Of a stretch of DNA of 64,000 nucleotides, positions 1-8,179 are shown piece after piece. The stretch covers positions 62,001 to 126,000 of the forward strand of contig NZ_CABVQK010000009.1 in the NCBI RefSeq assembly GCF_902499335.1, written 5' to 3'. The position numbers and the translations under genes were made by a program. The stretch comes from Burkholderia lata (GTDB taxonomy: Bacteria > Pseudomonadota > Gammaproteobacteria > Burkholderiales > Burkholderiaceae). The first letter of the stretch is position 1. The number at the start of each line of letters is the position of its first letter. The notes under the pieces are model-generated. The model was given only the letters and a program-made list of their open reading frames with translations. It was not told the origin of the DNA and did no database searches.

Positions 1-60
1 CTCGCGCTGCCCAACAACGACTCGGGCTTCGTGACGCACGACATTCACCGCAAGCGGTAA
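1..60 (+). CDS. 3' end of an unidentified gene
   Basis: The first 60 bases read in frame as 19 codons followed by TAA, ending in ...GFVTHDIHRKR. The codon use is like the neighbouring genes, so this is probably the tail of a real gene entering from the left. Too little is present to name a family; the 60-base gap to the next gene suggests they could be co-transcribed. Confidence 0.5.
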   Translation, partial: LALPNNDSGFVTHDIHRKR

Positions 61-120
61 TGCCGTGCGCGACGGATCGGCGCGATGCATGCGCCGGTCC
101 GTCCTCTTCTCCGACCAGAC

Positions 121-585
121 ATGCCGATTTTCATTGCACTGTTCGCGCTCATCGCTGCCGGATGGGGCGCGGTTCACCTGTTTCACGTCATCGCCGCGCA
201 GTTCGGCCAGCCGGTCGCGATTGCGGCCGCCGTGCTCGCCGCCGCGATCCTGATCGCGCTGGTCGCCTGGTGGATCAAGCGCCGCCGCGACATCGCACCG
301 AATACGAAGGAAGACGGCTGGACCCACGTCGTGCATCGTGCGTGGGGCGAGCTGCGCGTGTCCGCGACGCAGGGGCTGCTGTGGCTGTCGCACGATGGCG
401 CGGACGGCCGCTATACGCTGTCGCAGCTCGACGGCTGCCAGGCCGCGCCGATCGGCGGCCGCTGGCATCTCGTCGTGCGCGTGCGTGATGCCGTGCGCAG
501 CGAATGGAAGCTGCCGATGATGGACAAGCGCGATGCGCAGCGTTGGGCACGCGTGCTGACGCTCGCGAAGGACAACCGGCTCTGA
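121..585 (+). CDS. Small inner-membrane protein of unknown function
   Basis: About 154 residues when started at the ATG at 121. Two hydrophobic stretches are visible: residues about 2-24 (IFIALFALIAAGWGAVHLF) and about 30-52 (AAAVLAAAILIALVAWW), followed by the basic stop-transfer KRRRD. The remaining 100 residues look like a soluble cytoplasmic domain rich in Trp, Arg and beta-strand patterns. An earlier ATG at 85 would add 12 residues ahead of the first membrane segment and is less likely. I do not recognise the family. It is convergent with the LysR-type gene to the right. Confidence 0.6.
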   Translation: MPIFIALFALIAAGWGAVHLFHVIAAQFGQPVAIAAAVLAAAILIALVAWWIKRRRDIAPNTKEDGWTHVVHRAWGELRVSATQGLLWLSHDGADGRYTLSQLDGCQAAPIGGRWHLVVRVRDAVRSEWKLPMMDKRDAQRWARVLTLAKDNRL

Positions 586-658
586 AACGGCGCGCGTCGG
601 ATGCGCCTGTGCGCCCGGCACGAACCGCCGCGCCGGCTATCCCGCATCATTCCACGCG

Positions 659-1543
659 CTATCGCGCCTTCAGCGCCCACAACGCATCGAGCACGTGCTG
701 CGTGGCCCGCTCGACCGGCCCCGCCCGATGGGCGATACCCAGTTCACGCCACAGCGCCGGGCGCAGCGCCCGCATCACGATGCGTGCGTCGGGTAGCGGC
801 GCACCCGCCTCGTGCGGCAGCAGCGTCGCGCCGTAACCAGCGGCGACCAGGCTCTTGATCGCATCGTTGTAGTTGAGTTCGATCCGCGGCTCCGGCCGGT
901 GGCCGCCGAGCGCGAACCATTCCGTCGTGAGCCGCGACAGGCGGGTGGTCGCATCGTTGAGAATCAGCGGGCGGGCGGCCAGATAGCCGGGTGTCACGCG
1001 CGCCGGAAGCGGCCAGTCCGCCGGCAGAAACGCCATCACCGGATCGCGCCGCCACGCGCGGATCGACAGACCCGCGACCGCCGTCTGCGGCAGCGCCACC
1101 AGTCCGATATCGAGCGTGCCCTGCGCAATGCGCGCCAGCGTGTCGTGCGACGTGAGCACCGCAATCTGGACATCGATGTCCGGATGCTGCTCGCGCAACC
1201 GGGCCACCGCCTGCGGCAACAAGTGCGCGATCGCCCCGGTCGATGCGCCGAGGCGTACGCGCCCCGCCAACCCCTGCACCTGTCGCTGCACGTCGTCCAG
1301 CGTGGATTCGACCTCGGCCAGCAGGCGGCGCGCCCGCTCCACCAGCACTTCACCGATGGGCGACGGCCGCACGTTGCCACGCGTGCGGGACAGCAACGGC
1401 GCGCCGATGCGGCTTTCCAGTTCGGCAATGTGAAGACTGACGGTCGGCGGCGCGAGATGAAGCCATTGCGCCGCTGCGACAAAGGACCCTTGGTCCGCAA
1501 TCGCGACCAGCGTGCGCAGGCGGTCCAGGCTGATCTCGCGCAT
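659..1543 (-). CDS. LysR-family transcriptional regulator
   Basis: About 294 residues, the usual LysR length. An N-terminal winged helix-turn-helix (residues about 3-60) has the pattern LDRLRTLVAIADQGSF...AAQWLHLAPPTVS. The rest fits a type-2 periplasmic-binding-like effector domain. The ATG at 1543 is preceded by GAGAGGTGGGGA, a good ribosome site, so it is preferred over the in-frame TTG at 1561. The gene is divergent from the argC-like gene with about 120 bp between them, the classic arrangement in which a LysR regulator controls its neighbour. The gap holds TGAAT and ATTCA half-sites in inverted orientation. Its effector is unknown. Confidence 0.85.
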   Translation of the reverse strand: MREISLDRLRTLVAIADQGSFVAAAQWLHLAPPTVSLHIAELESRIGAPLLSRTRGNVRPSPIGEVLVERARRLLAEVESTLDDVQRQVQGLAGRVRLGASTGAIAHLLPQAVARLREQHPDIDVQIAVLTSHDTLARIAQGTLDIGLVALPQTAVAGLSIRAWRRDPVMAFLPADWPLPARVTPGYLAARPLILNDATTRLSRLTTEWFALGGHRPEPRIELNYNDAIKSLVAAGYGATLLPHEAGAPLPDARIVMRALRPALWRELGIAHRAGPVERATQHVLDALWALKAR

Positions 1544-1663
1544 TCCCCACCTCTCGTTCAAGAAAACTGAATCTGGCAGTCAGTAAATTCAACTTTTCCT
1601 ATTCTAGGCGTTCGACGGACGATACGGCTTTCCCGACGACCGAACCGAAGGCACGCGACCACC

Positions 1664-2611
1664 ATGAGCCAGCCCACTGTCTACATCGACGGCGATCAAG
1701 GCACGACCGGATTGCTGATCCACGAGCGCCTGCGCGGGCGCACCGACCTGCAGCTCGTCACGCTGCCGGATGCCGAGCGCAAGGATCCCGTGCGGCGCGC
1801 CGAAGCGATCAACGCAGCCGACATCGCGATCCTGTGCCTGCCGGATGCGGCCGCGCGCGAAGCGGTCGGCTTCATCCGGAATCCGGCGGTACGCGTGATC
1901 GACGCGAGTTCGGCCCATCGCACGCAGCCGGATTGGGTCTACGGCTTTCCCGAGATGGCCGACGGGCACGCGCAGACGATTGCGCACGCGCGGCGCGTCA
2001 CCAATCCGGGCTGCTACCCGACCGGCGCGATCGCGCTGCTGCGCCCCCTGCAACAGGCAGGCTTGCTGCCGCGCGACTACCCGGTGAGCATCCATGCCGT
2101 CTCCGGATACTCGGGCGGCGGGCGCGCGGCGGTCGACGCATTCGAATCGGACGGCGCTTCGCACGCGAAACCGCTACAGGTCTACGGCCTCGCACTCGCG
2201 CACAAGCATGTGCCGGAGATCCAGCTGCATGCCGGTCTGGCGAACCGACCGATGTTCGTGCCGGCCTACGGTGCCTATCGGCAAGGCATCGTGCTCACCG
2301 TACCGATCGAGCTGCGCCTGCTTCCTGCCGGCGTGACCGGTGAGCAGCTGCATGCGTGTCTCGCGCACCATTACGCCGGCGCGCGCCACGTCGACGTCAC
2401 GCCGCTCGCGGAAACACGCGCGATCACGCATCTCGATCCGCAAGCGCTGAACGGCACCAATGACTTGCGGCTCGGCGTGTTCGTCAATGCCGATCACGGC
2501 CAGGTGCTGCTGTCCGCCGTGTTCGACAATCTCGGCAAAGGGGCATCCGGAGCAGCCGTGCAGAATCTCGACCTGATGCTCGGCGCGGCAAGCGCGGCGA
2601 AAGCGGCGTAA
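1664..2611 (+). CDS. argC: N-acetyl-gamma-glutamyl-phosphate reductase (short form)
   Basis: A 315-residue protein of the shorter ArgC type. In arginine synthesis this enzyme reduces N-acetylglutamyl phosphate to the semialdehyde with NADPH. The N-terminus has a dinucleotide-binding start (VYIDGDQGTTGLLI), and the catalytic cysteine lies in TNPGCYPTGAIALLRPL at about residue 117. A conserved YSGGGR loop follows. Standing alone next to a LysR regulator, away from other arg genes, it may be a second copy or may act on a related acyl-phosphate substrate. The family call is firm; the arginine role is inferred. Confidence 0.85.
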   Translation: MSQPTVYIDGDQGTTGLLIHERLRGRTDLQLVTLPDAERKDPVRRAEAINAADIAILCLPDAAAREAVGFIRNPAVRVIDASSAHRTQPDWVYGFPEMADGHAQTIAHARRVTNPGCYPTGAIALLRPLQQAGLLPRDYPVSIHAVSGYSGGGRAAVDAFESDGASHAKPLQVYGLALAHKHVPEIQLHAGLANRPMFVPAYGAYRQGIVLTVPIELRLLPAGVTGEQLHACLAHHYAGARHVDVTPLAETRAITHLDPQALNGTNDLRLGVFVNADHGQVLLSAVFDNLGKGASGAAVQNLDLMLGAASAAKAA

Positions 2612-2713
2612 TCCGCGGGCGGGCACCCTCATCGGCCGGCCCGGCACATCGCGGCCGCGATGCGTTGGTGTCCGTTGGATGCTACCGACTCGCGATGCGG
2701 TTGCGAGCCGGAA

Positions 2714-2748
2714 ACGGGGGCCTGCCGATGTTCCGCACAGGCCCCCGT
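2714..2748 (-). terminator. Hairpin terminator overlapping an iteron copy
   Basis: A perfect 10-bp stem, CGGGGGCCTG paired with CAGGCCCCCG, with a 13-base loop. On the minus strand a short T run follows. It sits just past the stop of the LysR gene (2771) in a convergent intergenic region, so it could stop transcription from either side. Its right arm overlaps the iteron-like copy at 2743. Confidence 0.6.
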
Positions 2749-2759
2749 AAAAGCTCACC
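2743..2759 (-). repeat. Solitary outlying origin iteron
   Basis: Minus-strand sequence GGTGAGCTTTTACGGGG differs from the consensus iteron GGTGAGGTTTTTCGGGA at only three positions. It lies 11.8 kb left of the origin array in the gap between the convergent argC-like and lysR genes, and in the opposite orientation to the array. Confidence 0.65.
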
Positions 2760-2770
2760 TTAAGCCGGTT

Positions 2771-3694
2771 TCAGGCTGTTTCGTCACCCGCCGCGGCATT
2801 CAAACCGGCCAGCGTCTCCACCAGAAAATCCACGCATACGCGCACTTTCGCCGACGCCGCGACGCGCTCCGGATAGACGGCCCAGATGTTCGCGGGCTGG
2901 ATGGCATCCGGCAGCACGCGGCACAGTGCGCCGCGCTCGATCAGCGGCGCGGCTTCCCAGATCGAGCGCAACACGATTCCGCGCCCGGCCAGTGCCCATT
3001 GCACGGCCACTTCGCCATGGTTCGTCGACAGCGCGCCGCCGACCTTCACCGTTGCCGTTTCGCCGCGCACGTTCAGCCGCCACACGCCGAACGGGTGATC
3101 GCGCTCCTTGATGGCCAGACAGTCGTGCGACGCGAGATCCGCGAGCGAGCGCGGCGTACCGCGCCGTGCGAGATAGTCGGGCGATGCGCACAGCACGCGG
3201 TAGTTCGCGGCGAGGCGGCGCGCGATCAGGTGATCGGCGATCTCGTCGCCGATGCGCACGTCGAGGTCGTAGCCTTCGCCCGCGACATCGACGAGCCGGT
3301 CGAACAGGTCGAGCCGTACGTTCAGCTGCGGAAAGCGCGCGGTGAAGTCGAGCAGCGCCGGCGCGACGATGTGCCGGCCGAAGCCGAAGCTGCTCGAAAT
3401 GCGCAGCGTGCCGCGCGGCACCGTGCGCGTCGTCGACACGTCCTCGACGAGATGATCGACGTCGTCGAGGATCTTCTCGGCGCGCGCGTACACGCGTTCG
3501 CCGGCTTCCGTGACCGTGACGCGGCGCGTCGAGCGATGCAGCAGGCGCGTGCCGAGCTGCGCCTCGAGCAACGCGATGCGCTTGCTGACATAGGCGGGCG
3601 ATACCGCGAGCTGCTCGGCAGCCGCGCTGAAGCTGGTCAGGCGGACGACCAGGCTGAACACGCGCAGGTCGTCGAGATTCGGCGATTTGTTCAC
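2771..3694 (-). CDS. dmlR: LysR-family regulator of the adjacent dehydrogenase (DmlR-like)
   Basis: A 307-residue LysR regulator. The helix-turn-helix region (residues about 6-65) reads LDDLRVFSLVVRLTSFSAAA...VSPAYVSKRI. This resembles the DmlR/YeaT subgroup, which controls D-malate or tartrate use in enterobacteria. It is divergent from the tartrate/D-malate dehydrogenase gene with about 117 bp between starts, so it very likely activates that gene in response to its substrate. LysR membership is clear from the sequence; the DmlR assignment rests on context and resemblance. Confidence 0.75.
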   Translation of the reverse strand: MNKSPNLDDLRVFSLVVRLTSFSAAAEQLAVSPAYVSKRIALLEAQLGTRLLHRSTRRVTVTEAGERVYARAEKILDDVDHLVEDVSTTRTVPRGTLRISSSFGFGRHIVAPALLDFTARFPQLNVRLDLFDRLVDVAGEGYDLDVRIGDEIADHLIARRLAANYRVLCASPDYLARRGTPRSLADLASHDCLAIKERDHPFGVWRLNVRGETATVKVGGALSTNHGEVAVQWALAGRGIVLRSIWEAAPLIERGALCRVLPDAIQPANIWAVYPERVAASAKVRVCVDFLVETLAGLNAAAGDETA

Positions 3695-3811
3695 GATTCG
3701 TGGAAAGTCGATTAACCTTTCGCGCGATTTTAATCCAGATGGAAATAAATAGAATGGTGTGACGCGCCGCTACCGCCCCGGGCAGCAGGCCGCCCAGCCA
3801 AGGAGATTTGC

Positions 3812-4897
3812 ATGACCGACAGGACTTACAAGATTGCCGTGATCCCCGGCGACGGCATCGGCCGTGAAGTGATGCCCGAGGGCCTGCGCGCACTCGACGC
3901 CGTGACCGCGCGCTTCGGCGTCCGCTTCGACTTCGTCGAGATCGACTGGGCGAGCTGCGACTACTACGCGCAGCACGGCAAGATGATGCCGGACGACTGG
4001 AAAGCGCAGTTGTCGGGCATGGACGCGATCCTGTTCGGCGCGGTCGGCTGGCCCGCGACGGTGCCCGATCACATTTCGCTGTGGGGCTCGCTGCTGAAGT
4101 TCCGCCGCGAGTTCGACCAGTACATCAACCTGCGGCCCGCACGCCTGTTCGACGGCGTGCCGTCGCCGCTCGCCGGCCGCCGCGCGGGCGACATCGACTT
4201 CATGATCGTGCGCGAGAACACCGAGGGCGAATATTCGTCGGTTGGCGGCACGATGTTCGAAGGCACCGATCGCGAGATCGTGATGCAGCAGTCGATCTTC
4301 ACGCGCCACGGCACCGAGCGCGTGCTGAAGTTCGCGTTCGACCTCGCGCAGCGGCGCGCGAAGCGCCTCACCGTCGCGACGAAGAGCAACGGCATCGCGA
4401 TCAGCATGCCGTGGTGGGACGCGCGCGCGGCAGAGATGGCCGAGCGCTATCCCGACATCGCCGTCGACAAGCAGCACATCGACATCCTGTGTGCGCGCTT
4501 CGTGCTGCAGCCGGACCGCTTCGACGTCGTCGTCGCATCGAACCTGTTCGGCGACATCCTGTCGGACCTCGGTCCGGCCTGTACGGGCACGATCGGGATC
4601 GCGCCGTCGGCGAACCTGAACCCCGACCGCAAGTTTCCGTCGCTGTTCGAACCCGTGCACGGCTCCGCGCCAGACATCGCGGGGCAGTACATCGCGAACC
4701 CGGTCGCGATGATCTGGTCGGCGGCCTTGATGCTCGACTTCCTCGGCAACGGCACGGGCCGCGAACGCGAAGCGCACGACGCGATCATCGCCGCGATCGA
4801 GGACGTGCTGCGCACGGGGCCGCATACGCGCGATCTCGGCGGCAATGCGGGCACGCAGGAAGTGGGCGAAGCGATCGCCGCGCGAATCGCGGGCTGA
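3812..4897 (+). CDS. dmlA: Tartrate dehydrogenase / D-malate dehydrogenase (decarboxylating)
   Basis: A 361-residue member of the isocitrate/isopropylmalate dehydrogenase family. It has the N-terminal IAVIPGDGIGREV, the substrate-binding arginines around LRPARLFDGV, the IVRENTEGEYSSVGG loop, and the C-terminal GTIGIAPSANLNP and EPVHGSAPDIAG motifs. The sequence at the substrate loop fits the TtuC/DmlA branch rather than LeuB. The enzyme would oxidatively decarboxylate D-malate to pyruvate or act on tartrate, using NAD and a divalent metal in the cytoplasm. An AAGGAG ribosome site lies about 9 bases before the ATG. It is divergent from the LysR gene that probably controls it. Confidence 0.88.
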   Translation: MTDRTYKIAVIPGDGIGREVMPEGLRALDAVTARFGVRFDFVEIDWASCDYYAQHGKMMPDDWKAQLSGMDAILFGAVGWPATVPDHISLWGSLLKFRREFDQYINLRPARLFDGVPSPLAGRRAGDIDFMIVRENTEGEYSSVGGTMFEGTDREIVMQQSIFTRHGTERVLKFAFDLAQRRAKRLTVATKSNGIAISMPWWDARAAEMAERYPDIAVDKQHIDILCARFVLQPDRFDVVVASNLFGDILSDLGPACTGTIGIAPSANLNPDRKFPSLFEPVHGSAPDIAGQYIANPVAMIWSAALMLDFLGNGTGREREAHDAIIAAIEDVLRTGPHTRDLGGNAGTQEVGEAIAARIAG

Positions 4898-5306
4898 TGA
4901 TCACGCCCGGCGCGTTCGCACGCGCCGGGCAGCGACTGCGCGAATCGACGTGCGGTGAGCGGCATGCGGTGAGCAACACGCAATGCGTTTGCACACTCGT
5001 GCGAATTCCGATGCCTGCACGGTGAAGTCGAGCGGTGAACAACATCGCACCGCAACGCACACGGCTCGCATTATCCGTCGTCGACGCCGACACGATCGGT
5101 GAGTTGCACATCGTACGCATGCACACCGATCGTCAATTCACTGCCGGCCCTGTGCGATCGGTGAGATGCATCATGCGGTGAAGCACACCGTTGCATGCCG
5201 ATACGCGTATCACGCGATCCCGACGTGTGCGGCCTGTCCGCTTTGCCCGGCACGATGCCGCGTCGAACGGCTCGAAGCACACAGTCCGACGCGACATTTC
5301 ACCTCG
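4898..5306. repeat. Noncoding gap with seven direct CGGTGAR repeats
   Basis: This 500-bp convergent gap has no convincing gene. It carries seven same-strand copies of CGGTGAG or CGGTGAA at 4953, 4967, 5020, 5033, 5097, 5159 and 5176, most followed by CA-rich sequence. The core GGTGA is also the conserved left half of the origin iteron, and two inverted full iteron copies follow at 5307 and 5337. Whether these short copies bind the initiator is inference. Confidence 0.5.
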
Positions 5307-5323
5307 TCCCGAAAAATCTCACC
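5307..5323 (-). repeat. Solitary outlying origin iteron
   Basis: Minus-strand GGTGAGATTTTTCGGGA matches the array consensus at 16 of 17 positions. It lies 9.2 kb from the array, in the convergent gap between dmlA and the DUF1348 gene, in inverted orientation relative to the array. Confidence 0.75.
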
Positions 5324-5336
5324 TTCAGGCATCGAC

Positions 5337-5353
5337 TCCCGAATTTCCTCACC
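5337..5353 (-). repeat. Solitary outlying origin iteron
   Basis: Minus-strand GGTGAGGAAATTCGGGA keeps both conserved ends of the iteron and changes only the central A/T tract. It is spaced 30 bp (start to start) from the copy at 5307, about three helical turns. Confidence 0.65.
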
Positions 5354-5401
5354 GTTGAAGCCCGGTGACTTGTTCGTCGATCCGTCGAGTCGACGCGCGC
5401 G

Positions 5402-5881
5402 TCACAGCCCGAGGTCGGACAGCCCCGGATGATCGTCCGGACGACGGCCGAGCGGCCAGTGATAGAGGCGGTCCTGCTCGCGAATCGGCAGATCGTTGAT
5501 GCACGCGTGACGATGCGCCATCAGGCCGTTTTCGTCGAACTCCCAGTTCTCGTTGCCGTACGAGCGGAACCAGTTGCCGGCGTCGTCATGCCATTCGTAT
5601 GCGAAGCGCACCGCGATGCGGTTGCCGTCGAATGCCCACAGCTCCTTGATCAGCCGATAGTCGAGTTCGCGCGCCCACTTGCGCTGCAGCAGCCCGACGA
5701 TCTCGTCGCGGCCGGTCACGAATTCCGCACGGTTGCGCCATTGGCTTTGCGGCGTATAAGCGAGCGACACGCGCTGCGGGTCGCGCGTGTTCCACCCGTC
5801 CTCGGCGGCGCGCACCTTCTGGCGCGCCGTTTCGAGCGTGAAGGGCGGAACGGGCGGACGGACTTCGGGGGATGCGGACAT
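5402..5881 (-). CDS. DUF1348 / NTF2-like protein
   Basis: About 159 residues from the ATG at 5881, close to the usual size of this family. It has the cone-shaped NTF2-like pattern, with conserved stretches AEDGWNTRDPQRVSLAYT, RDEIVGLLQRKWARELDY and AVRFAYEWHDDAGNWFRSYG. Members are small soluble proteins of unknown biochemical role, often beside stress or redox genes. The longer frame to 5941 lacks family similarity in its first 20 residues. Downstream of the divergent-like pair it follows the tetR gene on the same strand with a 63-bp gap, so it may be in that regulon. Confidence 0.8.
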   Translation of the reverse strand: MSASPEVRPPVPPFTLETARQKVRAAEDGWNTRDPQRVSLAYTPQSQWRNRAEFVTGRDEIVGLLQRKWARELDYRLIKELWAFDGNRIAVRFAYEWHDDAGNWFRSYGNENWEFDENGLMAHRHACINDLPIREQDRLYHWPLGRRPDDHPGLSDLGL

Positions 5882-5944
5882 GGGTTGCTCCTGTTCAGGT
5901 TGTGGCCACGGACGACCGCGGCCGGTTCGGATTCGCTGCATCGA

Positions 5945-6550
5945 CTACCGCGATACCGCGTCGAGCAGCAGTTCAGCCGTTGCGCGCGCATCGCGCGCAG
6001 CGTTTGCATCGCCGGTCACGAGCGCCACGCCGATCGCACCGTCGATCAGCACGAGCCACTGGCGCGCCAGGCGCGCGAGCCCGCGGCGCTCGATTCCCGC
6101 TTCGTCGGCATACGCATCGAAGCACTCACGCACGAATGCCAGCAGGCGTGCCTTGTGCGCACGTGCGACGACGCGCACGGGATCGTCAGCATCGGGAATC
6201 TCGCCCGATGCGTTCAGGAACGCGCAACCATGGAAATCGGGCTGCCCGAACCAGTCGCGCAGCACGTCGAACATGCCGAGCAACTGCATGCGCGGCGCCT
6301 TGCCGCGCGCCAGCGTTGCATCGACGAACCAGCGCATCCAGCGCTCGTCGCGACGTTCGAGCGCGGCCACGACCAGCGCCTCCTTCGATTCGAAATGCGA
6401 ATAAAAGCTCTTTCGTGCCGCGCCGGATCGCTTGACGATCGCGTCGACGCCGGTTGCATGGATGCCGCCGGAATAGATCAGCGCTTCGGCTGCATCGAGC
6501 AGCCGGTCGCGAACGCCCGGTTCGCCGGAGGGGTCGTGATGTGTGTTCAT
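5945..6550 (-). CDS. TetR-family repressor
   Basis: About 201 residues from the ATG at 6550. The N-terminal helix-turn-helix (residues about 12-60) reads RDRLLDAAEALIYSGG...FYSHFESKEALV. The C-terminal part is the variable ligand-binding domain. A perfect 14-bp palindrome lies 12 bases upstream of its start, which suggests autorepression. The DUF1348 gene follows directly on the same strand, so the two are probably one unit. Ligand unknown. Confidence 0.85.
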   Translation of the reverse strand: MNTHHDPSGEPGVRDRLLDAAEALIYSGGIHATGVDAIVKRSGAARKSFYSHFESKEALVVAALERRDERWMRWFVDATLARGKAPRMQLLGMFDVLRDWFGQPDFHGCAFLNASGEIPDADDPVRVVARAHKARLLAFVRECFDAYADEAGIERRGLARLARQWLVLIDGAIGVALVTGDANAARDARATAELLLDAVSR

Positions 6551-6561
6551 GGGTTTACGGT

Positions 6562-6575
6562 AGAACGATCGTTCT
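6562..6575. promoter_or_regulatory. Palindromic TetR-type operator
   Basis: AGAACGATCGTTCT is a perfect 14-bp palindrome 12 bases upstream of the tetR ATG (6550), in its likely promoter. The position and symmetry are those expected of an autoregulatory operator. Confidence 0.6.
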
Positions 6576-6732
6576 CCATCGTCAACACCCGCGTGAAAAG
6601 GCCCTGTCGACGAGAGGGCTGAATCGCGGCGCGGCCGCACAGTGCGGCCCGCCGCGTTTACGACATTTTTTCTTGAAGCGGACGTGCGACGCTCACTACA
6701 CTTCGGTCACCCTGTCTGGGCGAAAGGACATC

Positions 6733-7371
6733 ATGCAGCGACCGGAATCCGCGCGCCCCGCGCGCGCCTATGCGGCTTATGCCAAGCGGCTCGACGGCCG
6801 CGTCGTCGTGCGGCGCTTCGACCCGCGCAACGATTCGTACGACACGTTGACCGCGCTGCTGCATCGCGCCTTCGCACCGCTCGGCGCGTTGGGCTTCAAC
6901 TGCCCGGGCGTCGATCAGCCGGCCTCGGCGACGCGCGAACGCGTGCTCACCGGCGAGTGCTTCGTCGCGCTCGGCAACGCACATCTGGTCGCGACGATGA
7001 CGATGCGTTCGCACGATCCCGATTCCCGCTGCGATCCGTACCGCAGCCGGCACGTCGCGACGCTCGGCCAACTGGCCGTCGATCCCGTCTGGCAGGATCG
7101 CGGCATCGGCCGTTCGCTGCTCGCGTTCGCCCAGCGGCGGGCCGCCGCGCGTGGCGCGACGCACCTCGCACTCGACGCACCGTACGCGGCCATCCGGCTC
7201 ATCGATTTCTATCGCCGCGAAGGATTCCAACCGGTCGACGTGATGCGCTTTCCGGGACACAACTACGACAGCACGATCCTGTGCAAATCCGTCAGTGTCG
7301 CGAGCGGCCGCATCGTTGCCGGCGATACGACGCAGATCGACGTCGCGCGGCACATCGGCGCAGCATCATGA
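6733..7371 (+). CDS. GNAT-family N-acetyltransferase
   Basis: 212 residues from the ATG at 6733, with GAAAGGAC about 5 bases upstream. The acetyl-CoA binding motif is visible as LGQLAVDPVWQDRGIGRSLL at about residues 110-130, followed by LALDAPYAAIRLIDFYRREG, the typical beta4-alpha3 and beta5 region. It would transfer an acetyl group from acetyl-CoA to an unknown amine. Its stop overlaps the start of the next gene (ATGA), so the two are translationally coupled. Confidence 0.8.
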   Translation: MQRPESARPARAYAAYAKRLDGRVVVRRFDPRNDSYDTLTALLHRAFAPLGALGFNCPGVDQPASATRERVLTGECFVALGNAHLVATMTMRSHDPDSRCDPYRSRHVATLGQLAVDPVWQDRGIGRSLLAFAQRRAAARGATHLALDAPYAAIRLIDFYRREGFQPVDVMRFPGHNYDSTILCKSVSVASGRIVAGDTTQIDVARHIGAAS

Positions 7372-7784
7372 AACAAGATGTGCCGAAGCGCGAAGGCGGC
7401 GACGATCGCACGCAACTTTCCGTCCGGCAGGCACGCGTGCGTGCGGCACGGCGGCTGCGCGGCGTGTTGAAGCTGACGATCCTCACGATCGCGGTCGCGC
7501 AAGCGCTGGCGTTCGCGTTCGAAAACCTGCTGGTGTTGGCCGGCTTCGCGCCCGATGCCGCGACGGTGCTGCTGTTCCGCTTCGTGACGTGCGCGCTCGT
7601 CAGCTTCTGGCTGCAGGCAGATGCGTTGCGCGCGTATCAATATGCGGCGCAACACGGGTTCGTCACCGTTCCCGGCACGCACGGCGATCCGGTCGACGTG
7701 GCGCCGCAGTGTCCGAAGCGCTGGCTCGTCGTGTTGAGTCTTCAACTCGACCCGCGAGGGTTGAACGGTGAACGGATCAAGTAG
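7368..7784 (+). CDS. Small membrane protein coupled to the acetyltransferase
   Basis: 138 residues. The ATG overlaps the TGA of the acetyltransferase gene as ATGA, which makes the start convincing. After a basic N-terminus (KREGGDDRTQLSVRQARVRA) there are two hydrophobic stretches, about residues 38-58 (LTILTIAVAQALAFAFENLL) and 62-82. No family is recognised. The coupling suggests a shared role with the acetyltransferase. Confidence 0.65.
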   Translation: MKQDVPKREGGDDRTQLSVRQARVRAARRLRGVLKLTILTIAVAQALAFAFENLLVLAGFAPDAATVLLFRFVTCALVSFWLQADALRAYQYAAQHGFVTVPGTHGDPVDVAPQCPKRWLVVLSLQLDPRGLNGERIK

Positions 7785-8070
7785 CGGTCTGCGCACCGAT
7801 CGAAGTCGATCGATGTCGATCGCCTCGCACATGAGTGAGTCGCCACGACGTGTGCGCACTCACGGTTGATGCCACGGTTCGGCACGGCATCGCATGACGT
7901 GCGTAGCGAACGATCACGCGGCAAGCCAAGAGGGAAGTGCGCGGTAGAGGGGAAGCAGGTGCCGAGCGGCGTGATGGCGGGAAGCGAGGCGGCTGACGAC
8001 AGGTGAAGTGAACGTGCGACGGCAGGTCACCGATGTGCGATCGTGTCGCGATTCGGCGCGCAAACACAGC
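7785..8070. other. Noncoding convergent gap
   Basis: About 290 bases with no convincing gene. It contains repeated CGATCG/TCGATCG words near 7798-7822 and a few GGTGA and TCACC words (for example near 7980-8030), similar to the short repeats left of 5300. A full iteron copy follows at 8071. Confidence 0.4.
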
Positions 8071-8087
8071 TCCCGAATAATCTCACC
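8071..8087 (-). repeat. Solitary outlying origin iteron
   Basis: Minus-strand GGTGAGATTATTCGGGA matches the array consensus at 15 of 17 positions. It lies in the convergent gap between the small membrane protein gene and tdh, 6.5 kb left of the array and inverted to it. Confidence 0.7.
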
Positions 8088-8140
8088 TTGAGCCCGGATT
8101 CGTGCGTTTCGGCCTCGAAAACGCAGACGTAAACAAGAAC

Positions 8141-8171
8141 GGGGCAGCCGGCGAAAGCGCCGCGCTGCCCC
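8141..8171 (-). terminator. Hairpin terminator after tdh
   Basis: An 8-bp stem GGGGCAGC/GCTGCCCC encloses a GC-rich loop just past the tdh stop. On the minus strand it is followed by GTTCTTGTTT, a modest T-rich tail. Confidence 0.55.
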
Positions 8172-8179
8172 TGCGGCAC

